DNA of 64,000 nt from Mycolicibacterium helvum. Its GTDB lineage: Bacteria > Actinomycetota > Actinomycetes > Mycobacteriales > Mycobacteriaceae. This document shows positions 1-8,875 of this stretch, piece after piece. How positions within the stretch are numbered: the stretch's first letter is position 1; the number at the start of each line of letters is the position of its first letter. The stretch is taken from contig NZ_AP022596.1 in NCBI RefSeq assembly GCF_010731895.1, forward strand, positions 4,960,001 through 5,024,000, in the 5' to 3' direction. The notes beneath the pieces are model-generated. The model was not told the DNA's origin. It searched no databases and was given only the letters and a program-made list of their open reading frames with translations. The translations under genes were made by a program, and so were the position numbers.

Positions 1-158
1 ATCGGCACCAAGCCGAGTATCGCGGCGATCGATGCGATCATGACGCGGGTGAAGCGCTGCAGTTGGCGCGACACAAGGTATTCGGACAGCCAGTTGTACT
101 GATCGGGCTGACGCCACCACTGCCGGATCGACGCCGCCATGCCCACGTCTTTGCGCAT
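1..158 (-). CDS. N-terminal fragment of a membrane protein, cut by the window edge
   Basis: An open frame runs off the left edge on the minus strand. Reading from ATG 158 it begins MRKDVGMAASIRQWWRQPDQ, and a hydrophobic stretch starts at about residue 36 (MIASIAAILGLVP), which looks like a first membrane helix. ATG 140 is an alternative start; a GGGAG lies very close to ATG 158. The WWRQPDQYxWLSEYL pattern reminds me of the N-termini of mycobacterial membrane-bound GGDEF proteins, but no GGDEF domain is present in this fragment, so that is a recollection and not an assignment. Bases 159-261, between this start and the end of fadD9, show nothing I can identify beyond its probable promoter. 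Confidence 0.5.
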   Translation of the reverse strand, partial: MRKDVGMAASIRQWWRQPDQYNWLSEYLVSRQLQRFTRVMIASIAAILGLVP

Positions 159-261
159 AAGCTCCCGAACCGCCCGCAGCCCGCCCCCAAGGGCTGGAAG
201 TCTGCGCGAAATCTTACTGCGAAGACCTCCAACCTGCCTGGGGAAGGACTGGGGGTTCGGC

Positions 262-3200
262 CTACAGCAGGCCGAGGAGCTGTAGATCGGTCACGTACTT
301 GACGATGACCTCCGGTGTGACGTGCGGAATATCTTTGTCCGGACCGATTTTCGCGTCTTGAACCGCAGTGCGGAACCGCTCGGTCGGCGCGATCGATCCG
401 CGGACGGGCCGCTCCGGATGCTGGTAGTTATGCAGCAACGGTAGGAGCGAGTACTGGCGCTGGCGGTCCGGCAGTGCCCGCATCGAGGTTTCGAACCGCT
501 GCAACCACGCGCCGTACTCGTTGATCCGCTGGATCGGGTAGCCGGCCTCGACCAGCCAGTCGACGAACTCGTCGAGCCCGATGCCGTCGTCGTAGGGGTT
601 CATCACGTGATACGTCTCGAATCCTTCGGTGACCTGAGCACCCAGCGTGGAGATCGCCTCGGCGATGAATTCCACCGGCAGGCCGTCATAGTGGGCACGC
701 TGGCGGTTGCCATCGGCGTCGAGCTCGTAGAACGAGGCCGGCGCGACCCCGGTCGCCACCAGGCTCAGCATCATCCGGGTGAACATATCGGGCAGGTTGA
801 GCTGGCCGCCGTAGGTAGTGTCGGCCAGGATCATGTCGCAGCGGAACACCGAGACCGGAAGGCCGCACAGGTCGTTGGCCTCGCGCAGCAGAACTTCGCC
901 GGCCCACTTGCTGTTGCCGTAACCATTGGCGTAGGAGTCGTCCACCGCCCGGGTCGGGCTGATTGAGCGGATATCGCCGTCCTCGACGAACTGCCCCGGC
1001 GTGATACCGGCACCGACGCCGATCGTCGAGACATACACGAACGGCTTCACCTTGCTGGTCAGCGCGATCCGGATCAGTTCCGCGGTACCAACAGCGTTGG
1101 GGCCGAACAATTCCCGGTACGGAAGCACGTGGTTGACCAGGGCGGCGGGATCGACGATCAGATCGACGGTGTCGGCCAGCCGCTGCCAGGTCTGGGCGTC
1201 GAGCCCGAGGTTCTCCTCGCCCTTGTCACCGGCGATGACCTGGAGATGCCCTTCGGCCAGTTCGCGATAATGCGCCAGCAGCTCGGGATCGCCGCTGTCG
1301 AACGTCGCATCCAGTCGGCGGCGGGCATCCTCGTTGGTGCGGGCGCGCACCAGGGCGATCACCGTGCCGTCGACCAGGCTCATTCGCTCCAGCCATTCCA
1401 GGGCGAGGTAGCGACCCAGGAATCCGGTTGCGCCGGTGAGTAGTACGGTGCGGATCTCGCTGCTCGCCGGGGGGAGTTGCGGCGCGGCGGCCAGTGTCGC
1501 GGTATCGATGAAGCGGTCCAGTGTCAGATCACTGGCGTGCGCCTCGGTGGCGCCGGCACCGTGAACGGAGGCGAAGGTCGGCCGCTTGCTGCCCGAACTC
1601 CGCTCGGCCTCGATGTAGCCGGCGATGGCCTGTAGGTCGTTGGCCGGGCTGACGATGACGCCCACCGGCACCTCGATCGCGAAGATCTCGTTGAGCAGGT
1701 TGGCGAAGGTCAGCGCCGAGAGCGAATCTCCACCCAGGTCGGTGAAGTGCGCGTCGGGTTGCAGGTCTGCGGCCCCGGCGCCCAACAGTGCGCCGGCGGC
1801 GCGGGTGATGGTCACCAGCACCGGAGCGTCGGCGCCGCTCTGCCGAAGTGCACGCAGCTCGTCGGCCTGGCCTTCGGCCAGATCGGTGTAGAGCTGTTCC
1901 AGCGCAGAGCCGTAGCGTTCTTTCAGGCGGGGCCACGCCAGCTTGCGGATACCGGTCAGCAGGCCGTTCTCGACGGTGAAAGGCGTTGTCTCGATGAGGA
2001 AATCGCGTGGGATCTCGTAGGACTGCAACCCGGTGGTGCGGGCCACGTCCTGCAGTGATTCGCCGATCAGGGCCTTGAGCTCCGCCGCGTCGTGTCCGGC
2101 CGCTGCTTCAGTGGTGGGCACCACGACGGCCAGCAGGTAGGGCCGGGCGCTGTTGCCGTACAGGTAGATCTGCTGCACCAGCGGGCTGCCCAGGAATGCG
2201 GCTTCCAGCTTCGACACCGTGACGAACTCGCCCTGGGAGAGCTTGAGGACGTTGTTGCGCCGGTCGACGTACTGCAGGTGGTCGGGGGCGGGCTCGGCGA
2301 CGATATCGCCGGTGCGATAGAAGCCGTCCTCATCGAACATCGTGGCGGTCACTTCGGGTCGCTTGTAGTAACCGGGGAACAGCTGCGTCGTCTTGACCAG
2401 CAACTCGCCGCGCGGATGCGGCAGGTCGGTGCCGAAGTAGCCGAGTTCGGGAACGTCCACCAGCTTGTAGTCGGTGACCGGGGGACGGCGCACGACGCCG
2501 TCGACGAACACCGCACCGGCCTCGGTGGAGCCGTACCCCTCGATCAGGTGCATGTCCGCGAAATTCTCGACCCAGGCTTTGAGTTCGGGCGCGATCGGTG
2601 CAGAGCCAGTCATCACCGATACGAACCGGCCGCCCAACAGGCTGGTGCGCTTGTCGGCCAACACCTCTGCCTCATCAGACGGCTGCCGGTCGATCGCGCT
2701 TTGCACTTCTTGGTGGATCATGTCCCACACCCGCGGAACCAGGTTCAGTTGGGTGGGGCGGGCCAGTGCCAGGTCTTCCAGGAACGTCGATAGATCCGGA
2801 CGGGCGGCGAAATAGACTGTGCCGCCAGCGCTCAGCGTTCCGTAGAGCGCGCCGCGGCCCATCACATGACTCATCGGCATGAAGCTCAGCACGATCGCGG
2901 GGTAGGCGCCCTGCTTGTCGTCCCAGTGCGCAGCCGCGGCCGTCCACATGTCGGCGACCTTCTGGGCTGGGTACATAGCGCCCTTCGGGGCACCGGTGCT
3001 GCCGGAGGTGTAGATCAGCAGGGCCAGCGGATCGGCCTCGGAGGTGGCCGCAGGCCCAATGGAACGGCTGGCGCCATAAGCGATTTCGTCAGCAAGGGTG
3101 GTCACCGTGACCTGCGTGCCGGCCAGACGGTCGCGGGCGGCGGCCAGCGACTCGCGCTGATCGTCGACCTCGGGGTGGAAGTCGAAAACCACCAACAGCT

Positions 3201-3750
3201 TCGGTGCCGGTCCGGCGAGCACGAGATCGACGGCGTCGTCGAGGTTGTCGATGCTCGATGCGATCACCGTCGGTTCTGTCTCGGCAACGATCGGTTGCAG
3301 TTGGGTCGCACCGGCGCTGGTCTGCAGCGGCACAGACACCGCACCCAGTTGGGCCAGCGCGAGATCGATGGTGGTGTAGTCGACGCTGGTGAACCCCAGG
3401 ATGGCCACCCGGTCGCCGGTGTTGACGGCGCGGCCGGACCAGGCGCCCGCGACCGCCAGTACGCGGTCCCACAGCTCGCGGTAGGTGATGGTGTCGAACT
3501 GAGCCATCAATTCGGCAGTGGTGCGATGGGTTTGCGGGTCCTCGACGAACCGGACTGCGCGCTGACCGACCGCGGGGCGGTCGGCGTATCCGTCGAAGAC
3601 GATCTTGATGACCTGGGGCAGGCTCAGGCCCGATTGTGCGGCGGCCGCTGTGACGGCCGGGTCAGGCGCGGCGGCCGCGAACTGCGGATCAGTGGCGTAG
3701 AGATCGGTGACGCGCTGCTCGAACCGGGCTTCGCGAGTATCAGTCGGCAT
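262..3750 (-). CDS. fadD9: Carboxylic acid reductase (adenylation-PCP-thioester reductase)
   Basis: This 1162-residue enzyme reduces carboxylic acids to aldehydes using ATP and NADPH. The adenylation domain carries the AMP-binding motif [12 protein letters not shown] at residues 246-257. A carrier domain follows with the phosphopantetheine serine at about residue 676 in LGGDSL. The C-terminal reductase domain starts with the Rossmann motif GATGFLG at about 773-779 and has a YGNSK active-site motif near 945. Length and domain order match mycobacterial and nocardial CAR. It needs a phosphopantetheinyl transferase, which is not in this window. ATG 3750 was chosen because GGAG lies 7 nt upstream; a longer frame to 3816 has no support. 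A perfect 17-bp palindrome 73-89 nt upstream is the likely control site. fadD9 also neighbours gabT in M. tuberculosis; here two extra genes separate them. Confidence 0.95.
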   Translation of the reverse strand: MPTDTREARFEQRVTDLYATDPQFAAAAPDPAVTAAAAQSGLSLPQVIKIVFDGYADRPAVGQRAVRFVEDPQTHRTTAELMAQFDTITYRELWDRVLAVAGAWSGRAVNTGDRVAILGFTSVDYTTIDLALAQLGAVSVPLQTSAGATQLQPIVAETEPTVIASSIDNLDDAVDLVLAGPAPKLLVVFDFHPEVDDQRESLAAARDRLAGTQVTVTTLADEIAYGASRSIGPAATSEADPLALLIYTSGSTGAPKGAMYPAQKVADMWTAAAAHWDDKQGAYPAIVLSFMPMSHVMGRGALYGTLSAGGTVYFAARPDLSTFLEDLALARPTQLNLVPRVWDMIHQEVQSAIDRQPSDEAEVLADKRTSLLGGRFVSVMTGSAPIAPELKAWVENFADMHLIEGYGSTEAGAVFVDGVVRRPPVTDYKLVDVPELGYFGTDLPHPRGELLVKTTQLFPGYYKRPEVTATMFDEDGFYRTGDIVAEPAPDHLQYVDRRNNVLKLSQGEFVTVSKLEAAFLGSPLVQQIYLYGNSARPYLLAVVVPTTEAAAGHDAAELKALIGESLQDVARTTGLQSYEIPRDFLIETTPFTVENGLLTGIRKLAWPRLKERYGSALEQLYTDLAEGQADELRALRQSGADAPVLVTITRAAGALLGAGAADLQPDAHFTDLGGDSLSALTFANLLNEIFAIEVPVGVIVSPANDLQAIAGYIEAERSSGSKRPTFASVHGAGATEAHASDLTLDRFIDTATLAAAPQLPPASSEIRTVLLTGATGFLGRYLALEWLERMSLVDGTVIALVRARTNEDARRRLDATFDSGDPELLAHYRELAEGHLQVIAGDKGEENLGLDAQTWQRLADTVDLIVDPAALVNHVLPYRELFGPNAVGTAELIRIALTSKVKPFVYVSTIGVGAGITPGQFVEDGDIRSISPTRAVDDSYANGYGNSKWAGEVLLREANDLCGLPVSVFRCDMILADTTYGGQLNLPDMFTRMMLSLVATGVAPASFYELDADGNRQRAHYDGLPVEFIAEAISTLGAQVTEGFETYHVMNPYDDGIGLDEFVDWLVEAGYPIQRINEYGAWLQRFETSMRALPDRQRQYSLLPLLHNYQHPERPVRGSIAPTERFRTAVQDAKIGPDKDIPHVTPEVIVKYVTDLQLLGLL

Positions 3751-3822
3751 GACGAAACTCCATAAAAAGCTAGAGAAACAAGAAGGAATGTGGGGGCGCT
3801 CCGTTGCGCCCAACACAAACTA

Positions 3823-3839
3823 CGTTAGCAAAGCTAACG
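3823..3839. promoter_or_regulatory. Perfect palindrome in the fadD9 upstream region
   Basis: CGTTAGC, then AAA, then GCTAACG forms a perfect 7-3-7 inverted repeat between fadD9 (minus) and the membrane-protein gene at 3973 (plus). Size and symmetry suit a TetR-type operator. No regulator gene is adjacent, so the protein would be encoded elsewhere. Confidence 0.55.
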
Positions 3840-3972
3840 GTATTCCCCGTGACGGTCGCATGTGACTGTGAACTTGCTGTCCGTTGCCTGGAGCCGGGTC
3901 GGTTAGAGGCTCGAGAGACAGGGGTACTCGTGCGTCATCACGGGGGATATCCCCTGGAACCAAGGAGGCGTC

Positions 3973-4647
3973 ATGAAAGACGTAGACACCCGCATCGATG
4001 CTGGTGCGAGCCGGATGGAGATCGCGCGCAGCCGCGGCGCGGCAAGCGGTTTCCTGCTCATCCTGCTGGGCGCGTGGGGCGCGCTGATTCCGTTCGTGGG
4101 GCCGTACTTCAACTTCGCCTACGATCCCACTGTCACGTGGGCGTGGACCTCCGCTCGCGGCTGGCTGGAGGTTCTGCCCGGTGTGGTGACCGTGCTGGGC
4201 GGCGTGCTGTTGCTGATGTCACGTAATCGGGCGACCGCCGTGTTCGGCAGCTGGCTCGCGGTCGTCGCGGGCGTGTGGTTCGTGGTGGGACGGCTCTTCG
4301 CCAGCCCATTGCAGCTGGGCGACTTGGGCTCGCCGGTGTCCAACACCACGGCCGGGCGGCTGGCGATCGAGCTGGGCTTCTTCAGCGGGCTGGGAGCCCT
4401 GATCATCTTCTTCGGCGGGATGGCCCTGGGCCGGGTGTCGGTGCGCAGCCTGCGTGACGTGCGCTACACACAGCGACCGGTCGTCGCCGAACCCGTTGCC
4501 GACGAGCACGATACGGCCGCCACAACGGTCATCAAGGCACCGCGCCGCCATCGTGGTCCGGAGTCGGTCGAAGTCGACGAGGAGCACCGGCATCGCGGCT
4601 GGCGAGGAATGTTCGGCGGCTCGCGCCGCACACCCGTCACGCACTGA
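3973..4647 (+). CDS. Four-helix integral membrane protein of unknown function
   Basis: The product is 224 residues. ATG 3973 follows a strong AAGGAGG, which fixes the start. Hydrophobic segments lie at about residues 27-45, 58-77, 83-100 and 126-144. The last 65 or so residues are polar, rich in Arg, His and Glu (RRHRGPESVEVDEEHRHRGW) and probably cytosolic. I see no catalytic motif and recognise no family. The gene is divergent from fadD9, with the 3823 palindrome in the shared upstream region, and it converges on patD, the two stop codons being 15 nt apart. It may be co-regulated with fadD9, but nothing shows a shared function. Confidence 0.8.
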   Translation: MKDVDTRIDAGASRMEIARSRGAASGFLLILLGAWGALIPFVGPYFNFAYDPTVTWAWTSARGWLEVLPGVVTVLGGVLLLMSRNRATAVFGSWLAVVAGVWFVVGRLFASPLQLGDLGSPVSNTTAGRLAIELGFFSGLGALIIFFGGMALGRVSVRSLRDVRYTQRPVVAEPVADEHDTAATTVIKAPRRHRGPESVEVDEEHRHRGWRGMFGGSRRTPVTH

Positions 4648-4662
4648 CCGCGCGGGCGTGCG

Positions 4663-6096
4663 TCAGCCGGTATAAGCCATCACGTGCTTGATGCGGGTGT
4701 AGTCCTCGAAGCCGTACATCGAGAGATCCTTGCCGTGCCCTGAGGACTTGTAGCCGCCGTGCGGCATTTCGGCGACCAACGGGATGTGGGTGTTGATCCA
4801 CACGCAGCCGAAGTCCAGCGCATTGGACACCCGGATCGCGCGGGAGATGTCCCTGGTCCACACCGAGGACGCCAGCCCGTACTCGGTGCCGTTGGCCAAG
4901 CGAAGAGCCTCGTCCTCGTCGGCGAACGACTGCACAGTGATCACCGGTCCGAAGATCTCCTCCTGGACCTGCCGGTCGTCCTGCAGCAGCCCGCCGATCA
5001 CCGTCGGTTCGATGTAGAAACCCTTGTCGCCCTGACGGTTTCCGCCGGCCGCAACCGTGGCGTGCGACGGCACGTCGGACAGGAAGCCGAGCACCCGGTC
5101 GAGCTGGTTGAGGTTGTTGACTGGGGGCACCCAGGCGTCCTCATCGTCGGCCGCCCGGCCGAAGGTGGTGGCCGCGCCCTTGGCCTGTTCGGCCAGCGCT
5201 GCGATCAGCTCCTCGGCGATGCCGGCGTGCGCCAGTACCCGGGTGGCCGCGGTGCAGTCCTGACCGGCGTTGAAGTAACCGGCGGTCGCGATTCCCTCTG
5301 CGGCAGTGGCGATGTCGGCATCGTCGAACACGATCACCGGCGCCTTACCGCCCAACTCGAGGTGGGTGCGCTTGAGATGGCCACCCGCACTGACCGCCAC
5401 CGCGCGGCCGGCGGCAACCGACCCGGTGATCGACACCATCTGCGGGGTCGGATGCGCGACGACGGCTGCGCCGGTCACCCGGTCGCCGCACACGACGTTG
5501 AGCACGCCGGGCCCGAAGTGCTTGGCGGCGATCTCGGCCAGCATCACGGTGGTTACCGGCGTGGTGTCGCTGGGCTTGAGTACGACGGTGTTGCCCGCGG
5601 CGATGGCAGGACAGAACTTCCAGATCGCCATCATCATCGGATAGTTCCAGGGTGCCACCTGACCGATCACCCCGACCGGTTCGCGACGGATCCACGACGT
5701 GTGATCGGCCATGTATTCACCGGCCGACTTGCCTTCCAAAATCCTTGCGGCACCTGCGAAGAACCGGATCTGGTCGACCATCGGCGGGATCTCCTCGGCC
5801 GCCGTCACATGGTTGGGCTTGCCGGTGTTCCGGCCTTCGGCCGCGACCAGGCTTTCCGCATGCCTTTCAATGTCGTCAGCGAAACTCAGCAACGCCTTCT
5901 GCCGATGCGACGGCGTGGTCCGTTTCCAGTCGGCGAACGCCGCAGCTGCCGCAGCGTAAGCGCTGTCGATGTCCTGCTCGTTGGAAATCGGTGCAGTGCC
6001 GTACTTTTCACCCGTCGACGGGTCGACGATCGGCATGGTGCCCCCGCTGATGGAGTCGACCAGTTCGCCGTTGATGAAGTTCTTGACGGTTGTCAT
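4663..6096 (-). CDS. patD: Gamma-aminobutyraldehyde dehydrogenase (PatD-like)
   Basis: This NAD(P)-dependent aldehyde dehydrogenase has 477 residues. It carries the catalytic glutamate at 247 in LELGGKAP and the nucleophilic cysteine at 281 in NAGQDCTAA. Long stretches match what I remember of E. coli PatD, notably IRFFAGAAR, SLTG-like SITGS, GGKAPVIVFDDADI, the C-terminal SEMPHGG-like AEMPHGGYKSSGHGKD and GLEDYT-like GFEDYT. The expected reaction is 4-aminobutanal to GABA in putrescine breakdown. It lies 9 nt downstream of gabT on the same strand, so the two are almost certainly one operon giving aminobutyraldehyde to GABA to succinate semialdehyde. A broader omega-amino aldehyde range is possible. 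Confidence 0.88.
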   Translation of the reverse strand: MTTVKNFINGELVDSISGGTMPIVDPSTGEKYGTAPISNEQDIDSAYAAAAAAFADWKRTTPSHRQKALLSFADDIERHAESLVAAEGRNTGKPNHVTAAEEIPPMVDQIRFFAGAARILEGKSAGEYMADHTSWIRREPVGVIGQVAPWNYPMMMAIWKFCPAIAAGNTVVLKPSDTTPVTTVMLAEIAAKHFGPGVLNVVCGDRVTGAAVVAHPTPQMVSITGSVAAGRAVAVSAGGHLKRTHLELGGKAPVIVFDDADIATAAEGIATAGYFNAGQDCTAATRVLAHAGIAEELIAALAEQAKGAATTFGRAADDEDAWVPPVNNLNQLDRVLGFLSDVPSHATVAAGGNRQGDKGFYIEPTVIGGLLQDDRQVQEEIFGPVITVQSFADEDEALRLANGTEYGLASSVWTRDISRAIRVSNALDFGCVWINTHIPLVAEMPHGGYKSSGHGKDLSMYGFEDYTRIKHVMAYTG

Positions 6097-6105
6097 CGCG
6101 GCTTC

Positions 6106-7446
6106 CTAGATGTCGGCGAGGATGCCGGCCAGCACGTCGAGACCTTCGGTCAACAGTTCATCGCTGATGGTCAGCGGTGGTAGGAAACGCAGGATGTTGC
6201 CGAATGTTCCGCAGGTGAGCACCAGCACACCCTGGGAATGTGCCTTGGCGGCAAGGTTTTTGGCGAGGTCGGGGTCTGGCTCGGCGCTACCTGACTTCAC
6301 CAGCTCGACGGCGATCATCGCACCGCGACCGCGGACGTCGCCGATGCGGTCGTCGTCGGCCTGCAGGCGGCCAAGCTTGTCCTTCATCACCTTTTCGATG
6401 TGCTTGGCCCGGTCGAGCAGCCCGTCGAGCTCGATGGTCTCGATGGTGGCCAGCGCCGCCGCGCATGCCACCGGGTTGCCGCCGTAGGTGCCGCCCAGCC
6501 CGGAGACGTGCGGGGCGTCCATGATCTCGGCGCGCCCGGTCACAGCGGCCAGCGGCAGACCGTCGGCGATGCCCTTGGCGGTGACGATCAGGTCGGGGTC
6601 GATGCCCTCGTCCTCACAGGCGAACATCGCACCGGTACGGGCGAATCCGGACTGCACCTCGTCGGCGATGAAGACCACATTGTTGTCGGAGCACCACGCG
6701 CGCAGCGTCGGCAGGAAGCCTGGTGCGGGAACGATGAAGCCACCCTCGCCCTGGATCGGCTCGATGATGATGGCGGCCAGGTTGGCTGCACCGATCTGCT
6801 TGTCGATCACCGTCAGCGCCCGCTCGGCGGCCAGTTCGCCGTCGGTGGCCCACTCCTTGTCGATCAGGCCATCGCGGTAGGGGTAGGACATCGGCGCGCG
6901 GTAGACCTCCGGCGCGAACGGGCCGAACCCGCTCTTGTAGGGCATCGACTTGGCGGTCAGCGCCATCGTGAGGTTGGTGCGGCCGTGGTAGGCGTGGTCG
7001 AAGGCCACCACCGCGGTCTTGCGGGTGTACGCCCGCGCGATCTTGATTGCGTTCTCCACCGCCTCGGCCCCGGAGTTGAACAGCGCCGAACGTTTCTCGT
7101 AGGAGCCGGGGGTGAGGCGGTTCAGATGCTCGGCGACGGCGATGTACTCCTCGTACGGGGTCACCATGAAGCAGGTGTGGGTGAAGTCGGCGACCTGCGC
7201 GCGCACCGCCTCGACGACCCGCGGGGAGGAGTTGCCGATCGTCGTCACGGCGATCCCGGAACCCAGATCGATCAGCCGGTTGCCGTCGACGTCCTCGATG
7301 ATCCCGCCGCCGGCGCGCGCGGCGTAGATCGGCATCGTGACGCCGACCCCGTGCGATACCGCGGCGACCCGGCGTTTGGACAGCTCGAGGGAGGCGGGGC
7401 CGGGGATGTCGGTGACGAGCTTGCGGCTCTGCTCGAGGGTGGTCAC
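6106..7446 (-). CDS. gabT: 4-aminobutyrate aminotransferase
   Basis: This class III PLP-dependent transaminase moves the amino group of GABA to 2-oxoglutarate and yields succinate semialdehyde. It has 446 residues. Asp262 in FIADEVQSGF binds the pyridine nitrogen, and Lys291 in TAKGIADGLP is the Schiff-base lysine. The sequence closely follows M. tuberculosis GabT as I recall it. GTG 7446 was chosen because AGGAG lies about 8 nt upstream and the M. tuberculosis protein begins at the same place; a frame reaching 7521 has no ribosome site. It is the first gene of the gabT-patD operon, and a promoter and a large inverted repeat lie upstream. Confidence 0.95.
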   Translation of the reverse strand: MTTLEQSRKLVTDIPGPASLELSKRRVAAVSHGVGVTMPIYAARAGGGIIEDVDGNRLIDLGSGIAVTTIGNSSPRVVEAVRAQVADFTHTCFMVTPYEEYIAVAEHLNRLTPGSYEKRSALFNSGAEAVENAIKIARAYTRKTAVVAFDHAYHGRTNLTMALTAKSMPYKSGFGPFAPEVYRAPMSYPYRDGLIDKEWATDGELAAERALTVIDKQIGAANLAAIIIEPIQGEGGFIVPAPGFLPTLRAWCSDNNVVFIADEVQSGFARTGAMFACEDEGIDPDLIVTAKGIADGLPLAAVTGRAEIMDAPHVSGLGGTYGGNPVACAAALATIETIELDGLLDRAKHIEKVMKDKLGRLQADDDRIGDVRGRGAMIAVELVKSGSAEPDPDLAKNLAAKAHSQGVLVLTCGTFGNILRFLPPLTISDELLTEGLDVLAGILADI

Positions 7447-7493
7447 TTCTGTTCTCCTAGACGAAGGTGGCGCTGCACGCAGCGGGCCATCAG

Positions 7494-7521
7494 AGCCTAG
7501 TCGGGCAACAGCACGACGCAA
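7494..7521 (-). promoter_or_regulatory. Candidate promoter of gabT-patD
   Basis: On the minus strand TTGCGT (7521-7516) and TAGGCT (7499-7494) are spaced by 16 nt, a fair SigA-type -35/-10 pair. Transcription would start near 7487, leaving about a 40-nt leader before GTG 7446. This is pattern matching only. Confidence 0.4.
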
Positions 7522-7555
7522 CTGAAAACCCGGTTCGAGGGCGTGATCAATAGTG

Positions 7556-7591
7556 GATTACGTCGTTGGTACAGGCAATATCGACGTAATC
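7556..7591. promoter_or_regulatory. Long inverted repeat upstream of gabT
   Basis: GATTACGTCG at 7556-7565 and CGACGTAATC at 7582-7591 are exact inverted copies separated by 16 nt. They fill the short gap between the nitroreductase stop and the gabT promoter. They lie about 70-105 nt upstream of the predicted gabT transcription start, a position more usual for an activator than a repressor. Confidence 0.55.
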
Positions 7592-7600
7592 GGTTGGTAT

Positions 7601-8293
7601 CTAGCCGGCGGCGGGAGTGAACGGCGCGCCGTCGATCCGGTCGATGGTGGTGAACGAGTCGACGGGTTGGCGGGTGAGCCGTCGGGGCTGGCGCACGGGG
7701 TGGCCCAGCGCGATCACCGCCGCCAGCACCAGCGGATCTTCGGCGCCCAGCAGCTGCTTCACCTCGTCTTCGGCCCGGACGAGCATGGTCGTCAACACGC
7801 CGCCGAGGCCTTCGGCCCGCGCGGCCAACAGGATGCTCCACGCGAACGGGTAGACCGATGCGCCACCGGCCAGCGAGTAGCGGTCGAGGTCTCGATCCAC
7901 GGCGGCCAGCTGGGACAGATCGGCGAACAACGCCAGCAGCACCGGGACCTCGTCGAGGTGTGCGGCCATTCCGCCGACCGCGGTGTCGGCCGTCGGCCCG
8001 GCTCCCGCAGCCAGCGCGGCCGCCTCTTCGGCCCGGTCGTTCACCGGTGACCACGGACGCAGCCCGGCCGCGGTCAACGTCAGATAGTCCACCCAGGGCG
8101 GCAGATAGAGGTCGCGCAGGCGGGCCCGAATCGCACGGTCCTTGGCCACCACCACGCGCCAGGCCTGCGCATTGGCGCCGCTCGGGGCGAAGCGCGCGGT
8201 GTCGAGAACGCGGGCCAGCACGGCGTCGTCGACGGGCTCGTCGGTGAACTCGCGCACCGAGCCGGTGCTGCGCAACGCGTCGATCAAGTCCAT
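7601..8293 (-). CDS. Nitroreductase-family FMN oxidoreductase
   Basis: The protein has 230 residues and the nitroreductase fold. An N-terminal segment of the form RSTGSVREFTDEPVDDAVL is followed by RFAPSGANAQAWRVVV, the family's FMN-contacting region. The C-terminal part has the usual EGLGGVLTTM and LGHPV blocks. Such enzymes reduce nitro compounds, quinones or flavins with NAD(P)H; the substrate cannot be read. ATG 8293 (MDLIDALR) fits homologues best, and ATG 8308, five codons earlier, is possible; neither has a strong ribosome site. It is divergent from yajC and lies upstream of the gabT control region. Confidence 0.82.
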   Translation of the reverse strand: MDLIDALRSTGSVREFTDEPVDDAVLARVLDTARFAPSGANAQAWRVVVAKDRAIRARLRDLYLPPWVDYLTLTAAGLRPWSPVNDRAEEAAALAAGAGPTADTAVGGMAAHLDEVPVLLALFADLSQLAAVDRDLDRYSLAGGASVYPFAWSILLAARAEGLGGVLTTMLVRAEDEVKQLLGAEDPLVLAAVIALGHPVRQPRRLTRQPVDSFTTIDRIDGAPFTPAAG

Positions 8294-8422
8294 CCGACCA
8301 TCATCCATCGACGGTGCCGGTCGGAGTCGAACCAAGACAATGGCAGACTGGGCAGCTATGAAGCGCGTGACCCGACGGTCGCGGAGCTGACCCAGCACCC
8401 GATACGAAAGATTCGTGCCGCC

Positions 8423-8767
8423 ATGGACCTGCTCGTCTTCCTGCCCCTGATCGTCATCATGGGCGCATTCATGTACTTCGCTTCCCGGCGTCAGCGCAAG
8501 GCCATGCAGGCCACCATCGACCTGCACGAGTCGCTGACCGTCGGCGATGAGGTGTACACCACCTCCGGCCTACGGGCCACGATCACCGGAATCACCGACG
8601 ACACCGTCGACCTGGAGATCGCTCCTGGTGTGGTGACCACCTGGATGAAGCTCGCGGTTCGTGAGCGCATCGAGGCCGACGCGCAGGACGTCGAGGACGC
8701 TGAGGACGTAGCGTCGGGTGCCACCGAGATCACCGGCAGCGACGCGGACCGCCTAACCAGAGACTGA
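8423..8767 (+). CDS. yajC: Preprotein translocase subunit YajC
   Basis: This 114-residue Sec accessory protein has a single N-terminal helix (residues 3-18, LLVFLPLIVIMGAFMYF) and the cytosolic YajC core, including RRQRKAM and GDEVYTTSGLRATITGI. The C-terminus is an acidic tail rich in Asp and Glu. It is the first gene of the yajC-secD-secF order, 108 nt before secD. YajC binds the SecDF complex at the membrane. Confidence 0.95.
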   Translation: MDLLVFLPLIVIMGAFMYFASRRQRKAMQATIDLHESLTVGDEVYTTSGLRATITGITDDTVDLEIAPGVVTTWMKLAVRERIEADAQDVEDAEDVASGATEITGSDADRLTRD

Positions 8768-8875
8768 TCGCCAGGCACACCACGTACCCTCTAGCGGGAG
8801 CTCGGCGGACCGCACCCGCGGACGCAGCACAATGACCTAGCGGGATGCGGCACAAAACCTAGGAGAGACAACAAC

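Noticed and set aside
4759..6183. A 474-codon plus-strand frame over patD
   Set aside because: Antisense to a complete aldehyde dehydrogenase; composition is shadow-like.
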